From the NCBI RefSeq assembly GCF_018320785.1, contig NC_054885.1, positions 4,786,921 to 4,850,920 of the forward strand: a stretch of DNA of 64,000 nucleotides, read 5' to 3'. A model generated the notes under the pieces. It ran no database searches, was not told the DNA's origin, and saw only the letters and a list, made by a program, of their open reading frames with translations. Source of the DNA: Cheilinus undulatus. Lineage: Eukaryota > Chordata > Actinopteri > Labriformes > Labridae. Shown one piece after another: positions 23,912-53,616 of this stretch. How positions within the stretch are numbered: the first letter of the stretch is position 1; each line of letters starts with the position of its first letter. The position numbers and the translations under genes were made by a program.

Positions 23912-24935
23912 AAAGAAAAAGACTTCAGCTGACGTAGGTCTGTTGGTTCAGCCTAAAACTCCACTAATTTACTTGTTAAAACAGTCAATATGTACAGCTG
24001 ATACAGGCTGATTTTTATTGCCAAAATATAAGTTGTACATAGTGGCAGAAATGTTTATATCTGCTGATATGGATATCACACTGATGATGTTGTGCATCCC
24101 TAACAAAAGTCCAGTATCATGCATCCCTGCTTGAATATAGCCGCGTATTTAGAAAGTGACCAGTGTGTTATTATGTTGTCAATAATCTCCCCTGATATGC
24201 GTATTATCTCTGACTTGAGCCTCTTCAAATCAAACTGAAGACTTATTTATTCAGGATGGCTTTTAATACCCAGTAGTGCAGTGAGTGTTTTATCCTTTTA
24301 GTCTGTATTTATAAATGCCGTTATTTTTTATTATCTTTATGGGTTTGTCTTATGCTGTGTTTTTAATGCTGTATGATTTTTTTGTATAGCGCTTTTATCA
24401 CCTTTGGGGTGTTGTAAAGGGCTACATAAATACAGTACATTTACATTTACAAAAGTACATTTTAAACATTTTAACAAGAATATGACGAGTAGTTTTGTCA
24501 ATATTTGTTCTTCCTCATCTTCCACACAGCACTGAGGCCAAAATAAAACCCAAACAGTTTGTCTTTTATGACTAAATTGGCAACAATTTATCTGAGGGTA
24601 GCTGAGTTTTCATCACAAAATTAATTGCAAGCAGAATCGGTTTATAAATGTAGTTCAGACCTAAAATTTTAGTCCAGAAAGTACTCTTTAGAATTTAAAG
24701 AATGGGGATAAAGAAATGAAAAGACTTAAGCTGACATAGGTCTGTTGGTCCTGCCTAAAACGTCACTAACTTATTAGTGCATGACTGATATTTACAGCTG
24801 TTATAGGCCTGTATTAACTATATAGACCTGTGTTTATGGTTGATGTACATTTACTGTAATTATTAGCTTTTCAAGTTTATATCTGCCATCACCAATATCA
24901 TGACAATGATTTTATTCATCCCTAATAAAGAATTG
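23912..24935. repeat. Dispersed repeat, two copies in smarca4 intron 1
   Basis: Two related segments, about 23912-24130 and 24705-24935, share CTGACRTAGGTCTGTTGGT, then CCTAAAAC..CACTAA, TACAGCTG.TA.AGGC and an ATCCCTAA end. A weaker third relative lies near 23240-23340, ending GTGCATCCCTAATA. They look like fragments of one element, probably a non-autonomous DNA transposon. Family not identified. Confidence 0.6.
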
Positions 24936-25368
24936 TAGTCAAAGTCAACAATAAAATAATTCCAGAGCTCAGTGGAAACTACCATCAAGTAATACAAAGA
25001 GTGATGTTGAGATTTGAAAATGAGCAATAATAGTGCAGGAGAAGCAGCCTACTGGCAATTTGTCATTAAGGAAATGAATTACACTTTGGATAAATGATAC
25101 CTGGAGTCTTTTAGCTTCCTCACAGGAATCCTAAAATGATGACTGGGGGGCAGAATGTCAAACTCACTCTGCAGTGGATGATTTGAACAATCCAGTTTAG
25201 CCTTAGCCCTCAGGACCTGCCTGTTAGAAATGGTCCTCACCCGGCCTGCTGACTTCTGAGATTTTAACTTCCTAAGTTTAGGTTTCCAAACTGTGCAGCA
25301 ATAGTTATTTTTCATATGTCATCAGGAAAAGTGATGTACAAGAATTCAGCTTTAAAAAATGGAGATAT

Positions 25369-25558
25369 GGGGAGCAGGTGGCCTAGTGGTTAAAGGCACT
25401 CCCCATGTACGCTGGCGGCCCGGGTTCAAATCCAGCCTGAGGCCCTTTACCGCATGTCTCACCCCTACTCTTGACCCTGTTTCCGACTCTATCCACTGTC
25501 CTCCTCTAGCTAATAAAGGCACAAAAATGTCCAAAAATAAATCTTAAAAAAAAAAAAA
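25369..25558 (+). repeat. tRNA-derived SINE, full-length copy
   Basis: tRNA-like head with the A-box-like GTGGCCTAGTGGTTAAAGGC and B box GGGTTCAAATCC, a tail containing GACTCTATCCACTGTCCTCC and a terminal A13. AGATAT occurs on both sides and may be the target duplication. It lies in smarca4 intron 1, 150 bp upstream of the first coding exon. Confidence 0.87.
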
Positions 25559-25750
25559 TCAAGATATTTGGTTCATATTTCTGAGGCCTACTGCTATGTA
25601 ACAACAGCAACTTTTAGAAAGGACATTTAAAAAAATAAAAATAAATGACATCAATGCCTGTTTGTTCACTGTCGTATTCTGATCTTTCTCTCGCCCCCTC
25701 TCTTCCAGGGTTTCTTCCTGCTGCCACACACTTCCCATTCCCCCTGAGAG

Positions 25751-44219
<18,469 letters not shown>

Positions 44220-44860
44220 AGTGAGTCCCACTCCTTATTGGACCAACAGCCCCCTGAGACCCTTGACTGGACTTTATATTTTACTTAGAAACAGCAGGGA
44301 GACGGTTTGTGGAAAAGGCCTAGTTTTACCTAGATGAGCTGATTTTTAGTGGGACTATTGTATTCTCATTAAAGTAAACCATTTATTAAAACCAATAAAA
44401 AAATAAAATATGAAGTCCACCTGCATATTTAAACCATTTCCCCCCCATTATGAATAGTAGTGTCTCTTTACCTTTTTCTGTTTTCTCCTGTAAGTGGAAA
44501 ATCGGCAGAGTTTGACTTCTAGACTGAGCGTGGGCCATAAAGACATCGAACTGTTTTTTTTAAAGTGGTATTCATTATGTCGTCTTTTACTTTGAGACAT
44601 GTGAACCAGGAGGAAATCTGTGTAACTGAAGTCCCTTTTTGAATGCATGTCGTGCGTGTCTGTCGAAAATGCACCTGGATGTGTCTTCGCTATTATCTCT
44701 GTGTTTAATTTAAGACTACAAGCGGGATCACGGTACATCCCACCCTGCAGCCCCTCCCTCTCAGGTTGTGTATGATTTGGGGGAGGGAGGGATCGGACCA
44801 TTTTCTCGTGTCAGTGTCACTGGATTCCAAAAAGTACAATAAAGGCATCTCATGATTGAG
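44220..44860 (+). other. smarca4: smarca4 3' UTR with poly(A) signal
   Basis: The region after the TAA stop extends to an AATAAA at 44838-44843, giving a 3' UTR of about 640 bp. GC-richer sequence (44650-44800) before the signal is consistent with transcribed UTR. From about 44870 to 45600 I see only spacer. Confidence 0.65.
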
Positions 44861-45599
44861 CTGTGGTCTTCTCTTTGTTGGGTTCAAAATGCACCATGAC
44901 ACCACTGCTAACTAACTGATCATATTCAGACACTAGAGGGCAGCTGAGACCAGGTAATGTTATACACGAGGCTCTTCAATATCTTACAGCGTCCTTTTAT
45001 CCCTGCTGCTAATGATGGTTTAGGATCAACTTCTATTACAGTTAGTGAACTTATTTAGTTCTTACAGTTCTTTTTATGGTAAATCATAGAGTAGGAAAAG
45101 AGAGTGTAAATCTTTTGATACCAAAAGAAAAAATGGGACTTACAGTGTGACACCACCAGATTTATTCATTAACTTTGGCAGTAGCTGTTTCAAAACCACA
45201 TTATGAAAATATGCGTTTTCTTTAATGAGTAATTATGTAAAAAATATAAAAAACTGCATATCTTTAGCTGTATTTCCAACCAAAACCTGCTACAAATAAG
45301 CCTGCTTTTTATTCAAATTGAAGTAAAACATCAACATAATACAATTTAGATAGAATACAGGAATTTACCCTCATTTAAAGCCAGAAAACACCCAAATTGG
45401 CTGCCTATTGTTGCTGTGGTTTAGAAACAGATATTAACAATGTCCTCATTTTACCATATTAATTTTAAAGTTGAATTTCTGGCGTTGTTATAACTCCAAC
45501 TGTGTCAGATTTGACCCTATTGCCAGTGTTGCAGTTGGGTCCAACTTGTAGCAATAGCTAAATATTTCTAAATCTTAAAGAAATAAAAATCTATTATAT

Positions 45600-47730
45600 T
45601 TAGATATATTATTTGGTCATACTATCCCAAACATTTACAAATAACCTAAAGCTTTTAACAGCGCATCAATCAAGCTATTTCAAGTTTTCATCAATAATTT
45701 TGGCTACAGTGTTTTAAAAGTTTACTGGGCTATTTTAACATAATTTATGTTTAAATTAAACTTTTCAACCTATTGAATTTAGTTCTTTAACACAAGTTTG
45801 TCAACATTTTATGCTTACTATCTTTAGGCTAGGAATTTTATCTGATACTTAAGGCAATGCTTTTTAGATAACAACCAATTTTAGCTAACCATCTTACTAC
45901 AGACAGCTCTTAATATAGTTTTATCCTTTAACCAAGCTAACAGTTATCTTTTGTATTTTAGCCAGATATTATTTATTAGTAACTACCTGTTTACTGTTGT
46001 TCTTTTAACTTTTTTGGCCCTACTTCAAGCTAGCTTTTTCAACATTTTAATGATAATTTGAAGTTATTTGTATCTGGTACTTATCAACTATTCATCAATT
46101 ATCTAGGCAAAGTATTCAAGTAACCACTTTTGACTAACATTAGCCAACCACCACAATGTTATACCCTTGCTTCCCCAGCTACTTTAGCATTTTCTTGGTA
46201 AAGTTTTAACTATTAACCAAGCTGTTACCTTTTGTATTTTGAGCTAAAATTCATTCATTGAAGCCATTTAACTACATTTAGCTAAATGCCTGTTTACTTT
46301 TGTTTGTAAAACTTGTCGTTCAAGCTAGCTTTTTCAACATTTTATGTATAACTTATTGCTAGCTATCTTAATCTGATTCGTAAACTAAAAGTCAAGATTA
46401 TAAAATATTCAACCATTTTGCTTTTTAGCCAAACACTTGTGCCTAACTTTAGCTAACCACTGCAATAATTTACAGTAGTTTCAGTAGTTTATTGGTGAAG
46501 TTGTACCCTTTTATCCCACTTTTATGCCCATTCATGCACTTAAGCCATTTAACTACTTTTAGCTAACTGCTTGTTCACTTTATTATCATTTTAAAATTTT
46601 TGTCCGTCATCAAGCTTTATCAACATTTTATGGACAACTTACTGCTAGCTATTTTAATCTAATATTTCAGCTAATAGTTTAGATTTATAAGTTTAGCTAG
46701 ACAGTGTTCAACCATTGTGCTTTAAGCTAACAACTAACCACATTATATGGTAGCTTAAGCAGTTTATCAGTTTTAACTGTAAACCCAGCAAACACTTATA
46801 TTTTCTATTCTGCGCAAACATTCATTTCAGCTGTCTTTAATTTTTCTCTGTAAAACTTTAGTCTTTACTTCAAGCTCGCCTTTTCATCATTTGTTTTAGT
46901 AACTTAAAGCTAGCTATTTATGTTATGTTATATAAATAAAGTGGATTGATTGTTATTTTAGCTGACGGGTAAGACTAAATAGGGAAAGTGTTAAACTCGA
47001 ACATTTTAGCTTACAAACTCTGAGTAACTTTAGCTATTTGCCACAATATTATAAGCTAGTTTCATCAATTTCTTGATTAAGTTTAACTGTTAAGCCAGCT
47101 AACATTTATATTTTGTACTTTTAAGGTTGATTTATTTTATTTACGCCATTTAACTACTTTTAGCTAACTGCCTGTTTAATTGCGTTCTTATACACTTTCG
47201 TCCTTTAAGCTAGCTTTTTCAACGTTTTGTGAATAACTTTAAGTTGGGTTGAGTTGATACTTAAGTTAATAGATTTGACTATTTATCACCTAAGCTGGGC
47301 AAAGTACTGACTGCTTTTTAGCTAGCCACCTTTGCCTCACTTAAGCTAACATCCCAATGCTATATGCTTGCTTTGCCAGTAACTGAAAGTTGCATATTTT
47401 TACGGTTTACTATTTAAGAAAACAGCTTGAATAGTTTTAGAACTGCTGAGTGATTTATACTTTTTGACCGTCAAACTACCTCTAGCTGAATGATTACCAT
47501 TTAACTTTTATTTGGATCATCCAGTGCTTCAGATTAGCCTTTTACATTTATTGGTTGCACTCAAGGTTGGTCAGTATTTACCTTATTTCAGAGGGCTATT
47601 CTTAGCTAACTGCCTTAGCTGTTAAATTTGATGTTGTTACTGTTCCTTGTAGATAGTTTGGTCAAGTTTAGAACTAGCATTACTTTTTAGCCAAAGGTGT
47701 TAAATAATTATCCATTACTTTTAGCTAAAT
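45600..47730. repeat. Degenerate AT-rich tandem array, ~290-bp period
   Basis: A marker segment close to AAGCTAGCTTTTTCAACATT recurs at about 46028, 46324, 46610 (CAAGCTTTATCAACATTTTA), 46873 and 47210, that is, spacings of about 296, 286, 263 and 337. A second marker, TTTAACTACTTTTAGCTAAC followed by TGCCTGTTTAC, recurs near 46270, 46545 and 47150. TTTAGCTAAC-like motifs occur throughout. Copies are old and contain indels. No open frame of interest. Confidence 0.8.
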
Positions 47731-49140
47731 GGTTAGGTAAACCAAACATAAGATCTACTTTAATCTGTTTCAAATGTTTATACCTTTTAGTTGTTAGCAC
47801 TCTACTTCAACTTCTTGAGTTTTTCCATCTTTTCAGCGACATTTTTTCAGTGTTCTGGGTTACAGCTGACTCAGTATGAGGGTGTGTTTTAATGAGAGAA
47901 ATATGATTTTCTTCCTCCAGGGTATTTACAGGAGCATCCTCGGCGGTTCCTTTTGATCTTTTATCTTCTGATCTCCGTTTCCCAACACCACCCTCTCTAC
48001 ATAAAGGTCCCTCGTTGACCCTGACATACATACATCCTACTTTTTGCACGTGAGTATGCTAGTATCTAGGGGCAAGTGACCCGACACCTGAACAAACATG
48101 AGGATTTCTATCTACTGTGAATCTGCTCTGTGGGTGATTTCTCAGACCTTGGCTTGGTTTAAGAGGAGCAGTAACCCCATAATTCTCTCTGCAGACCAAT
48201 TTTCTTTGAAGTGTGGCTTACTCACATGCAGATGTCCTTGATATATTATGGGACTTATTGCATGTTTCCCTTATGAAACTCAATAGTTTGACCAACTTGT
48301 AGACAACAGAGATGCTGCGTCTTCTAAATGGTGGCCTGGTGTTCTTCAAGATCTTTTTCAGATGGACAGATTCAGTTGTAATGTCCTGAGAAAGTCTTGA
48401 AACAGCACAAAGCCACAGTTATATTTCTATGATAATTTCCAACTTTGTGTTGCATAGCTAAGATATAACCTGCTGCTGTAAAAGAGCTTTGTAGAAATGC
48501 CTTTTAAAAAGGGCTAATTGTTACACTAACATGAACAAGCTATAAAACAGAAAACAAAAGGTTTTGTTTTGCGACATTTTAGTGTTAACAGCTGCTTGAT
48601 AAGGATTCAAATGAGGTTTTAGGCCTGATTTAAGTTCATTCTCTGCGGTAAAAACATTAATTTAATGAACGCCTGTGTGGTCCATACACAGAGATGACTT
48701 ACTCTATAAGTGGAAAATTCTGTAAGAGTATGATATAGAAACATCGGGTCTATAAGAAAATTCAGGTCATACCATAGATAGGTATGGCATGGTATCACCT
48801 GCTGCTGCTTTTGAACTAGAGGTTGTAATCTCTGCCCAAGCATGAGACCAGCTCAGGCCAGGATCTCTGCCCCTCTCCTCAGGCCCATGCCAAGAAAGTC
48901 AAAATTGTTCCATCAGACTGCAGAATGATAACATTTTAACCTGGATTTTTGAGTTTTTGTCTATTTTTCTTGTAGTAATTTAAGCACAACTTTCCTCGGT
49001 GCAGACCCACTGCACAAATTACAGGATGTGCATCCCAGGTCCGCTGGTCATGTTTCTTGTAAATAAGCCTTTTCAATAAAGTAAACTCCAAGTGGTTCAT
49101 TTACTAAACATTGTACCACTGTTTTCTTTAAATGTGTGTT
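47731..49140. other. Spacer, nothing recognised
   Basis: AT-rich intergenic sequence with only short ORFs. A pyrimidine-rich acceptor-like TTCTTCCTCCAG at about 47911-47922 is not followed by a convincing exon. Confidence 0.5.
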
Positions 49141-49144
49141 TTTG

Positions 49145-49475
49145 AGGCTGCACACAGGGGTTAGCACTGCTGCCTCACAGCAAGAAGGGTCCTTGTTCCC
49201 GGTCAGGGCTTTTCTATGCGGAGTTTGCATGTTCTCCCATGTGTGGGTTTTCTCCGGGTACTCTGGCTTCCTCCCACCACCAGACACATGCTCGTTGGGT
49301 TAATTGGTGACTCTAAAGTGGCGGTAGGTGTGAATGTGAGCGTGCCTGGTTTTCTGTCTCTATATGTCAGTCCTGCGATTGCCTGGTGTCCAGTCCAGGG
49401 TGTACCCCACCTCTCGCTCAGCCCTCCCGTGACCCCGAACGGGATAAGTGGTATGGAAAATAGATGGACAAGTGT
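49145..49475 (+). repeat. Retroposon of a widespread fish SINE/LINE-tail family
   Basis: Contains GGTTAGCACTGCTGCCTCAC, GGAGTTTGCATGTTCTCCC, CTCTGGCTTCCTCCCACCAC, GGGTTAATTGGTGACTCTAA and an end GGGATAAGTGG.ATGGA. These are hallmarks of a very common vertebrate retroposon with a tRNA-like head and a LINE-type tail. The exact family name is left open. Confidence 0.75.
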
Positions 49476-50035
49476 GTTTTTGAAATAATGTGGGAGAAAA
49501 CCTGTTAAAAAGTGGCACTGCCAGCCCACACAAGCACACAGTGAAATAGGCAGCGGGTGACGAGTGAGAGAGGAAGAGCATGGCATGTAATTGTGCACAG
49601 GTTGAGATGAGAAAAAGCATGAGCTTCAGTTGATCATCTTTTTTTCAGTACAGCTCAAGTGAGTGAAGAGCAGTGCAGACTGCAGTCTCTGTTAACAGAT
49701 CGATGATCAGGAATAAGTTCCACGCATCAATTGCTTAGTGATCTCTCGTCTGCTCCTCATCCTCACTGCTATGTTTATTATGAACAATAAACATTTTATC
49801 ACATTTTTCACCCCTAATTTATTACTCCGGCTTGAGCAAAGATCTAAAAAAATTCAAGGACCAGTCAGTTCTGATATTCTCTGGTCATAAAATCTACTAT
49901 AGCTGACCTGTCCTTCCTTAAAGCACACTGATGTTTGTTTTTATATATCTTTCCCGCACAGATTCTTTCTTATCTTCTTTGTCAGGGCCAAGGTGATGAA
50001 TTTTCTTTACTTAGCAGCATTCCTTTTTCTTGCAG

Positions 50036-50092
50036 CCACTCCCCGTGAGCCACAATGACAGCACGGCCGTCCAGAATTACACCCTTGTGCTG
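50036..50092 (+). other. Orphan exon-like segment (57 bp)
   Basis: A strong acceptor (CATTCCTTTTTCTTGCAG) and donor (CTG|GTGAGT) bracket 57 bp, an exact multiple of three. Read in frame 1 it gives PLPVSHNDSTAVQNYTLVL, with two N-glycosylation sequons (NDS, NYT). No partner exon is recognised on either side. A separate short frame, ATG at 49996 to TGA at 50058, encodes a hydrophobic signal-peptide-like leader (MNFLYLAAFLFLAA) and overlaps it. It could be a relic exon, an exon of a non-coding transcript or coincidence. From 50093 to 51479 nothing else is recognised apart from a G-run near 50400. Confidence 0.3.
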
Positions 50093-51479
50093 GTGAGTGC
50101 CGTTTTCTGCATAAATGACCAAACACACTGTAATTGACCCCAGAAATATTAAATATTGACATGAAGCCAGAAATCTGTCTCAGTCAGTTGAGTCAGCTGC
50201 AGAAACCGAACCCTCCCGCTCTATGCTGTGCGTGGCGGCTCTTGAGCAGCTGCCAGGAACATGCGTAAGTGCTTGTGGGAGAACCTGATTTGACCTTAAG
50301 GGGAAGATACAGAGACAGAAAATCCGTTGTAGCCGGCCCAGCACAATGTTTGTTTTGTCAGCAGCAGCGGTGAATGTGAAAAGGGCCCTGGTGGATGCGT
50401 GGGGGGGGGGCTGCATACTAGAAGAACAAGAAAGTGTTTGGAGAGATCGGGGTGAGGAGGTTGAGACTGAGCAGAAGTCATCCAGCAGTCATAGTAGAGG
50501 GGTGTGTCCTACTTTCTGTAAGAGGAAACTCACCTCACATGCACTTTAGTTTCTATTCGCACTCTTTTCTGTCGAGGAATACTCCAGGAACTCCTGCATT
50601 TATCTTCTCATCAGCATTTTATGAATGGGTTAAAGGAAGGATGGGGGCTCCCATCCCGACAGGAAGTTAGAGGTTAACCTCGGCACAGTTCAGACACTTC
50701 TCATGATTCAAAGTCAGTCACCCAAAGGACCCAGTTTTTGCAGAGGCCAGAAAATTCCATGTCACTTCTTATTAAATGAACCCGATTGTACCGTACACTG
50801 GGGTTGCATGTGGGCGGGTCCTCCCTCTGTGAAAGGCTCATACAGTATCTGGTAGTGTTTGATAAACTGGATTTATCTACAGGTTTTATTAGATGAACAG
50901 ACAGTTTAATCCCTCTCATTTATCTACAGCTATGAGTAATGGGTGTAAATTCAGGAGAGAGAAAGGATGCATGAAAGAGGAATCAATCTTTATTTGTGTA
51001 GAGCTAATCCATAACAGAAGTTCTCTCAGTACACTTTTAAAAAGAGCAAGTCTAGACCGTACTCTGTTATATCATCTACAAATATACAATAATCAACCGT
51101 GAGATCAGCACCTGCAGCACACTGCAAAAACTCAAACATAAGCATGCAATTCAAGATGAGCATCTAATTTAAATTCATAATATGAAAAAAATCAGTCCTG
51201 ATTTGGTGATGTTAACAATGTGGATGCTTTCACAGCTAAGCCATAATGTGCACAAACGTCAGGATAACAGATACTAAAGAAGAAGGAACTGAAATAACTA
51301 AAGGTAAGAATCATAAAAGAAATTCAAGATTTTATTGTCCAGCAATTGTGTCAATCACATGGGTGTACCTGCCAGCTGGTAGTTCTAGTTACTTATCAAA
51401 GTAAATAAGGTTTTATTATCTTGAGAAATGTTTATCAGGACTTTTCAGGTGAGTGTGGCAAAAGATAAGTGTACTGAGA

Positions 51480-52463
51480 TACACCATATTGCCAAAAGTA
51501 TTCACTCACCCATCCAAATAATTGAAATCAGGTGTTCCAATCACTTCCATGGCCACAGGTGTATAAAATCAATCACCTAGGCATGCAGACTGTTTCTACA
51601 AACATTTGTGAAAGAATGGGTCGCTCTCAGAAGCTCGGTAAATTCCAGCGTGGTGCTGTGATAGGATGCCACCTGTGCAACAAGTCCAGTGGTGAAATTT
51701 CCTCGCTCCTAAATATTCCACAGTCAACTGTCAGTGGTATTATAACAAAGTGGAAGTGATTGGGAACGACAGCAACTCAGCCACAAAGTGGTAGGCCACA
51801 TAAAATGACGGAGCGGGGTCAGCGGATGCTGAGGTGCATAGTGTGCAGAGGTTGCCAACTTTATGCAGAGTCGATCGCTACAGACCTCCAAGAGGTGCAG
51901 CTACATCCAAGCCATACATCACCAAGTGCAATGCAATGCATCGGATGCAGCGGTGTAACGCACGCCACCACTGGGCTCTAGAGGGAGGTCCATCTGGCAA
52001 TCTGTTGGACAAGTCTGGGTTTGGCGGTTGCCAGGAGAACTGACTGCACTGTGCCAAGTGTAAAGTTTGGTGGAGGGGGGATTATGGTGTGGGCTTGTTT
52101 TTTCAAGAGCTGGGCTTGGCCCCTTTGTTCCAGTGAACTTCCTGTTCCAACATGACTGTGCACCAGTGCACAAAGCAAGGTCCATAAAGACATGGATGAC
52201 AGACTTTGGTGTGGATGAACTTGACTGGCCTGCACAGAGTACTGACCTCAACCTGTGTGTGACCTCACAAATGCGCTTCTGGAAGAATGGTCAAAAATTC
52301 CCATAAACACACTCCTAAACCTTGTGGAAAGCCTTCCCAGAAGAGTTGAAGCTGTTATAGCTGCAAAGGGTGGACTTAAACCCTATGGATTAAGAATAGG
52401 ATGTCACTGAAGTTCATATGTGAGTCAAGGCAGGTGAGCAAATACTTTTGGCAATATAGTATA
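51480..52463 (+). mobile_element. Internally deleted Tc1-like transposon
   Basis: Terminal inverted repeats CACCATATTGCCAAAAGTAT and, at the right reverse-complemented, TACTATATTGCCAAAAGTAT, each next to TA. Plus-strand transposase remnants include MGRSQKLGKFQRGAV (from 51616), GGGIMVWACF-like sequence near 52080 and the DCAPVHKA block near 52155. Several blocks expected between these are missing and the frame is shifted, so the protein is not functional. The ends are better preserved than the body. Confidence 0.88.
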
Positions 52464-53616
52464 TGTGGAGTCAATGCCATTTTCTATCATGACCTTCTGA
52501 TGGCAAAGGCTATAAAGCTTTCTGTCTTTGAGCGTGGTCGGATTGTTGAGCTGCAGAAGCGAGGCCTCTCACAACACACCATCGCTGCTGAGGTTGGACA
52601 CAGTAGAAGAGTCATTTTGGATTTTTTAAAAGATCCTGAGAGTTCTGGAACAAAAAAGTCAAGTGGTAGACCGAAAAAAATTTCACCAGCGCTGAGCCGG
52701 CGGTTCCAATTGACTGTCTGCCAAACTAAGGCCATTACTGGTGACGACTGCAGCCCAATAACCAAAAAACGTCTTCAAAGGCCTCGTCTCCTTCAACGCC
52801 ACAAAATTGCCCGTTTGGACTTTCCAAGGGAGCGCCAAACATGGGACACTGAAAGGTGGAAGAAATTTTTATTCTCTGATGAGAAAAAATGTAACCTCGA
52901 CGATCCTGATGGTTTCCAACGTTACTGGCATGACAAGAAGATCCCACTTGAGATTTTTTTCTATGCAGCATCATCATGATGATCTGGGGTACTTTTTCCT
53001 CCAGTGGAACAATGGAGCTTCAGGTTGTTCAGGGGCATCAAACGGCGACTGGCTATGTGGAGATGTTGCAGCGGACGTCCCTCATGACTGAGGGCCCTCG
53101 TCTGTTTGGTAATGTCTGGGTTTTGTTCACAACGCCCGCCTGACAAACGACTTCTTCCGGGAGAATAACCTCACTCTTCTGGACCGTCCTGCGTGTTCCC
53201 CTGATCTAAATCCAACTGAGAACATTTGGGGATGGATGACAATGGAAGCTTACAAAAATGGACATCAGTTCCAGACAGTGGATGCTCTTCGCCTCCTGGA
53301 AACACTCGCATCAAGCATGCCCAAACAAATTTTTGAAGTGATCACCAAGAGCAGTGGAGCTACTCATTACTGAGTCCTTTTTTGAAACATTTATGTCTGT
53401 TTTGGGAGGTTTGGTTTTTTTTTTTAGCTCTGGTCTTAAACTTTTATTTCAGTTTAATTGTTGAATTTATTTGTTAAATTCCTTACTCAGTTTTTTTGTC
53501 TCATTCCCAGTTCTTCTTTTTGCATTTTGAAGCTCTACTTAGAACCTTCTTAAGATCCAACAGTGCAAAATGTTAATTCTTGCAATTTTTCAGCTGGTCT
53601 TTTGATCAGGAGTGTA
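52464..53616 (+). pseudogene. Second Tc1/mariner-type transposase relic
   Basis: Directly abuts the previous element. An open frame (52495-52979) starts [20 protein letters not shown], a helix-turn-helix N terminus, and runs to the first catalytic-Asp motif [20 protein letters not shown]. After a frameshift near 52970 it continues with HNARLTN-like sequence and SPDLNPTENIWGWM, the DD34E-type second Asp and Glu region, to a stop at 53371. A GATCAGGAGTGTA end lies near 53604-53616. The matching left inverted repeat is absent, so the 5' end is lost. Family: Tc1/mariner superfamily, subgroup not determined. Confidence 0.78.

Noticed and set aside
25380-25440. Possible tRNA gene
   Set aside because: The A and B boxes belong to a SINE head with a conserved non-tRNA tail and poly(A); no mature tRNA cloverleaf with a proper acceptor stem is evident.
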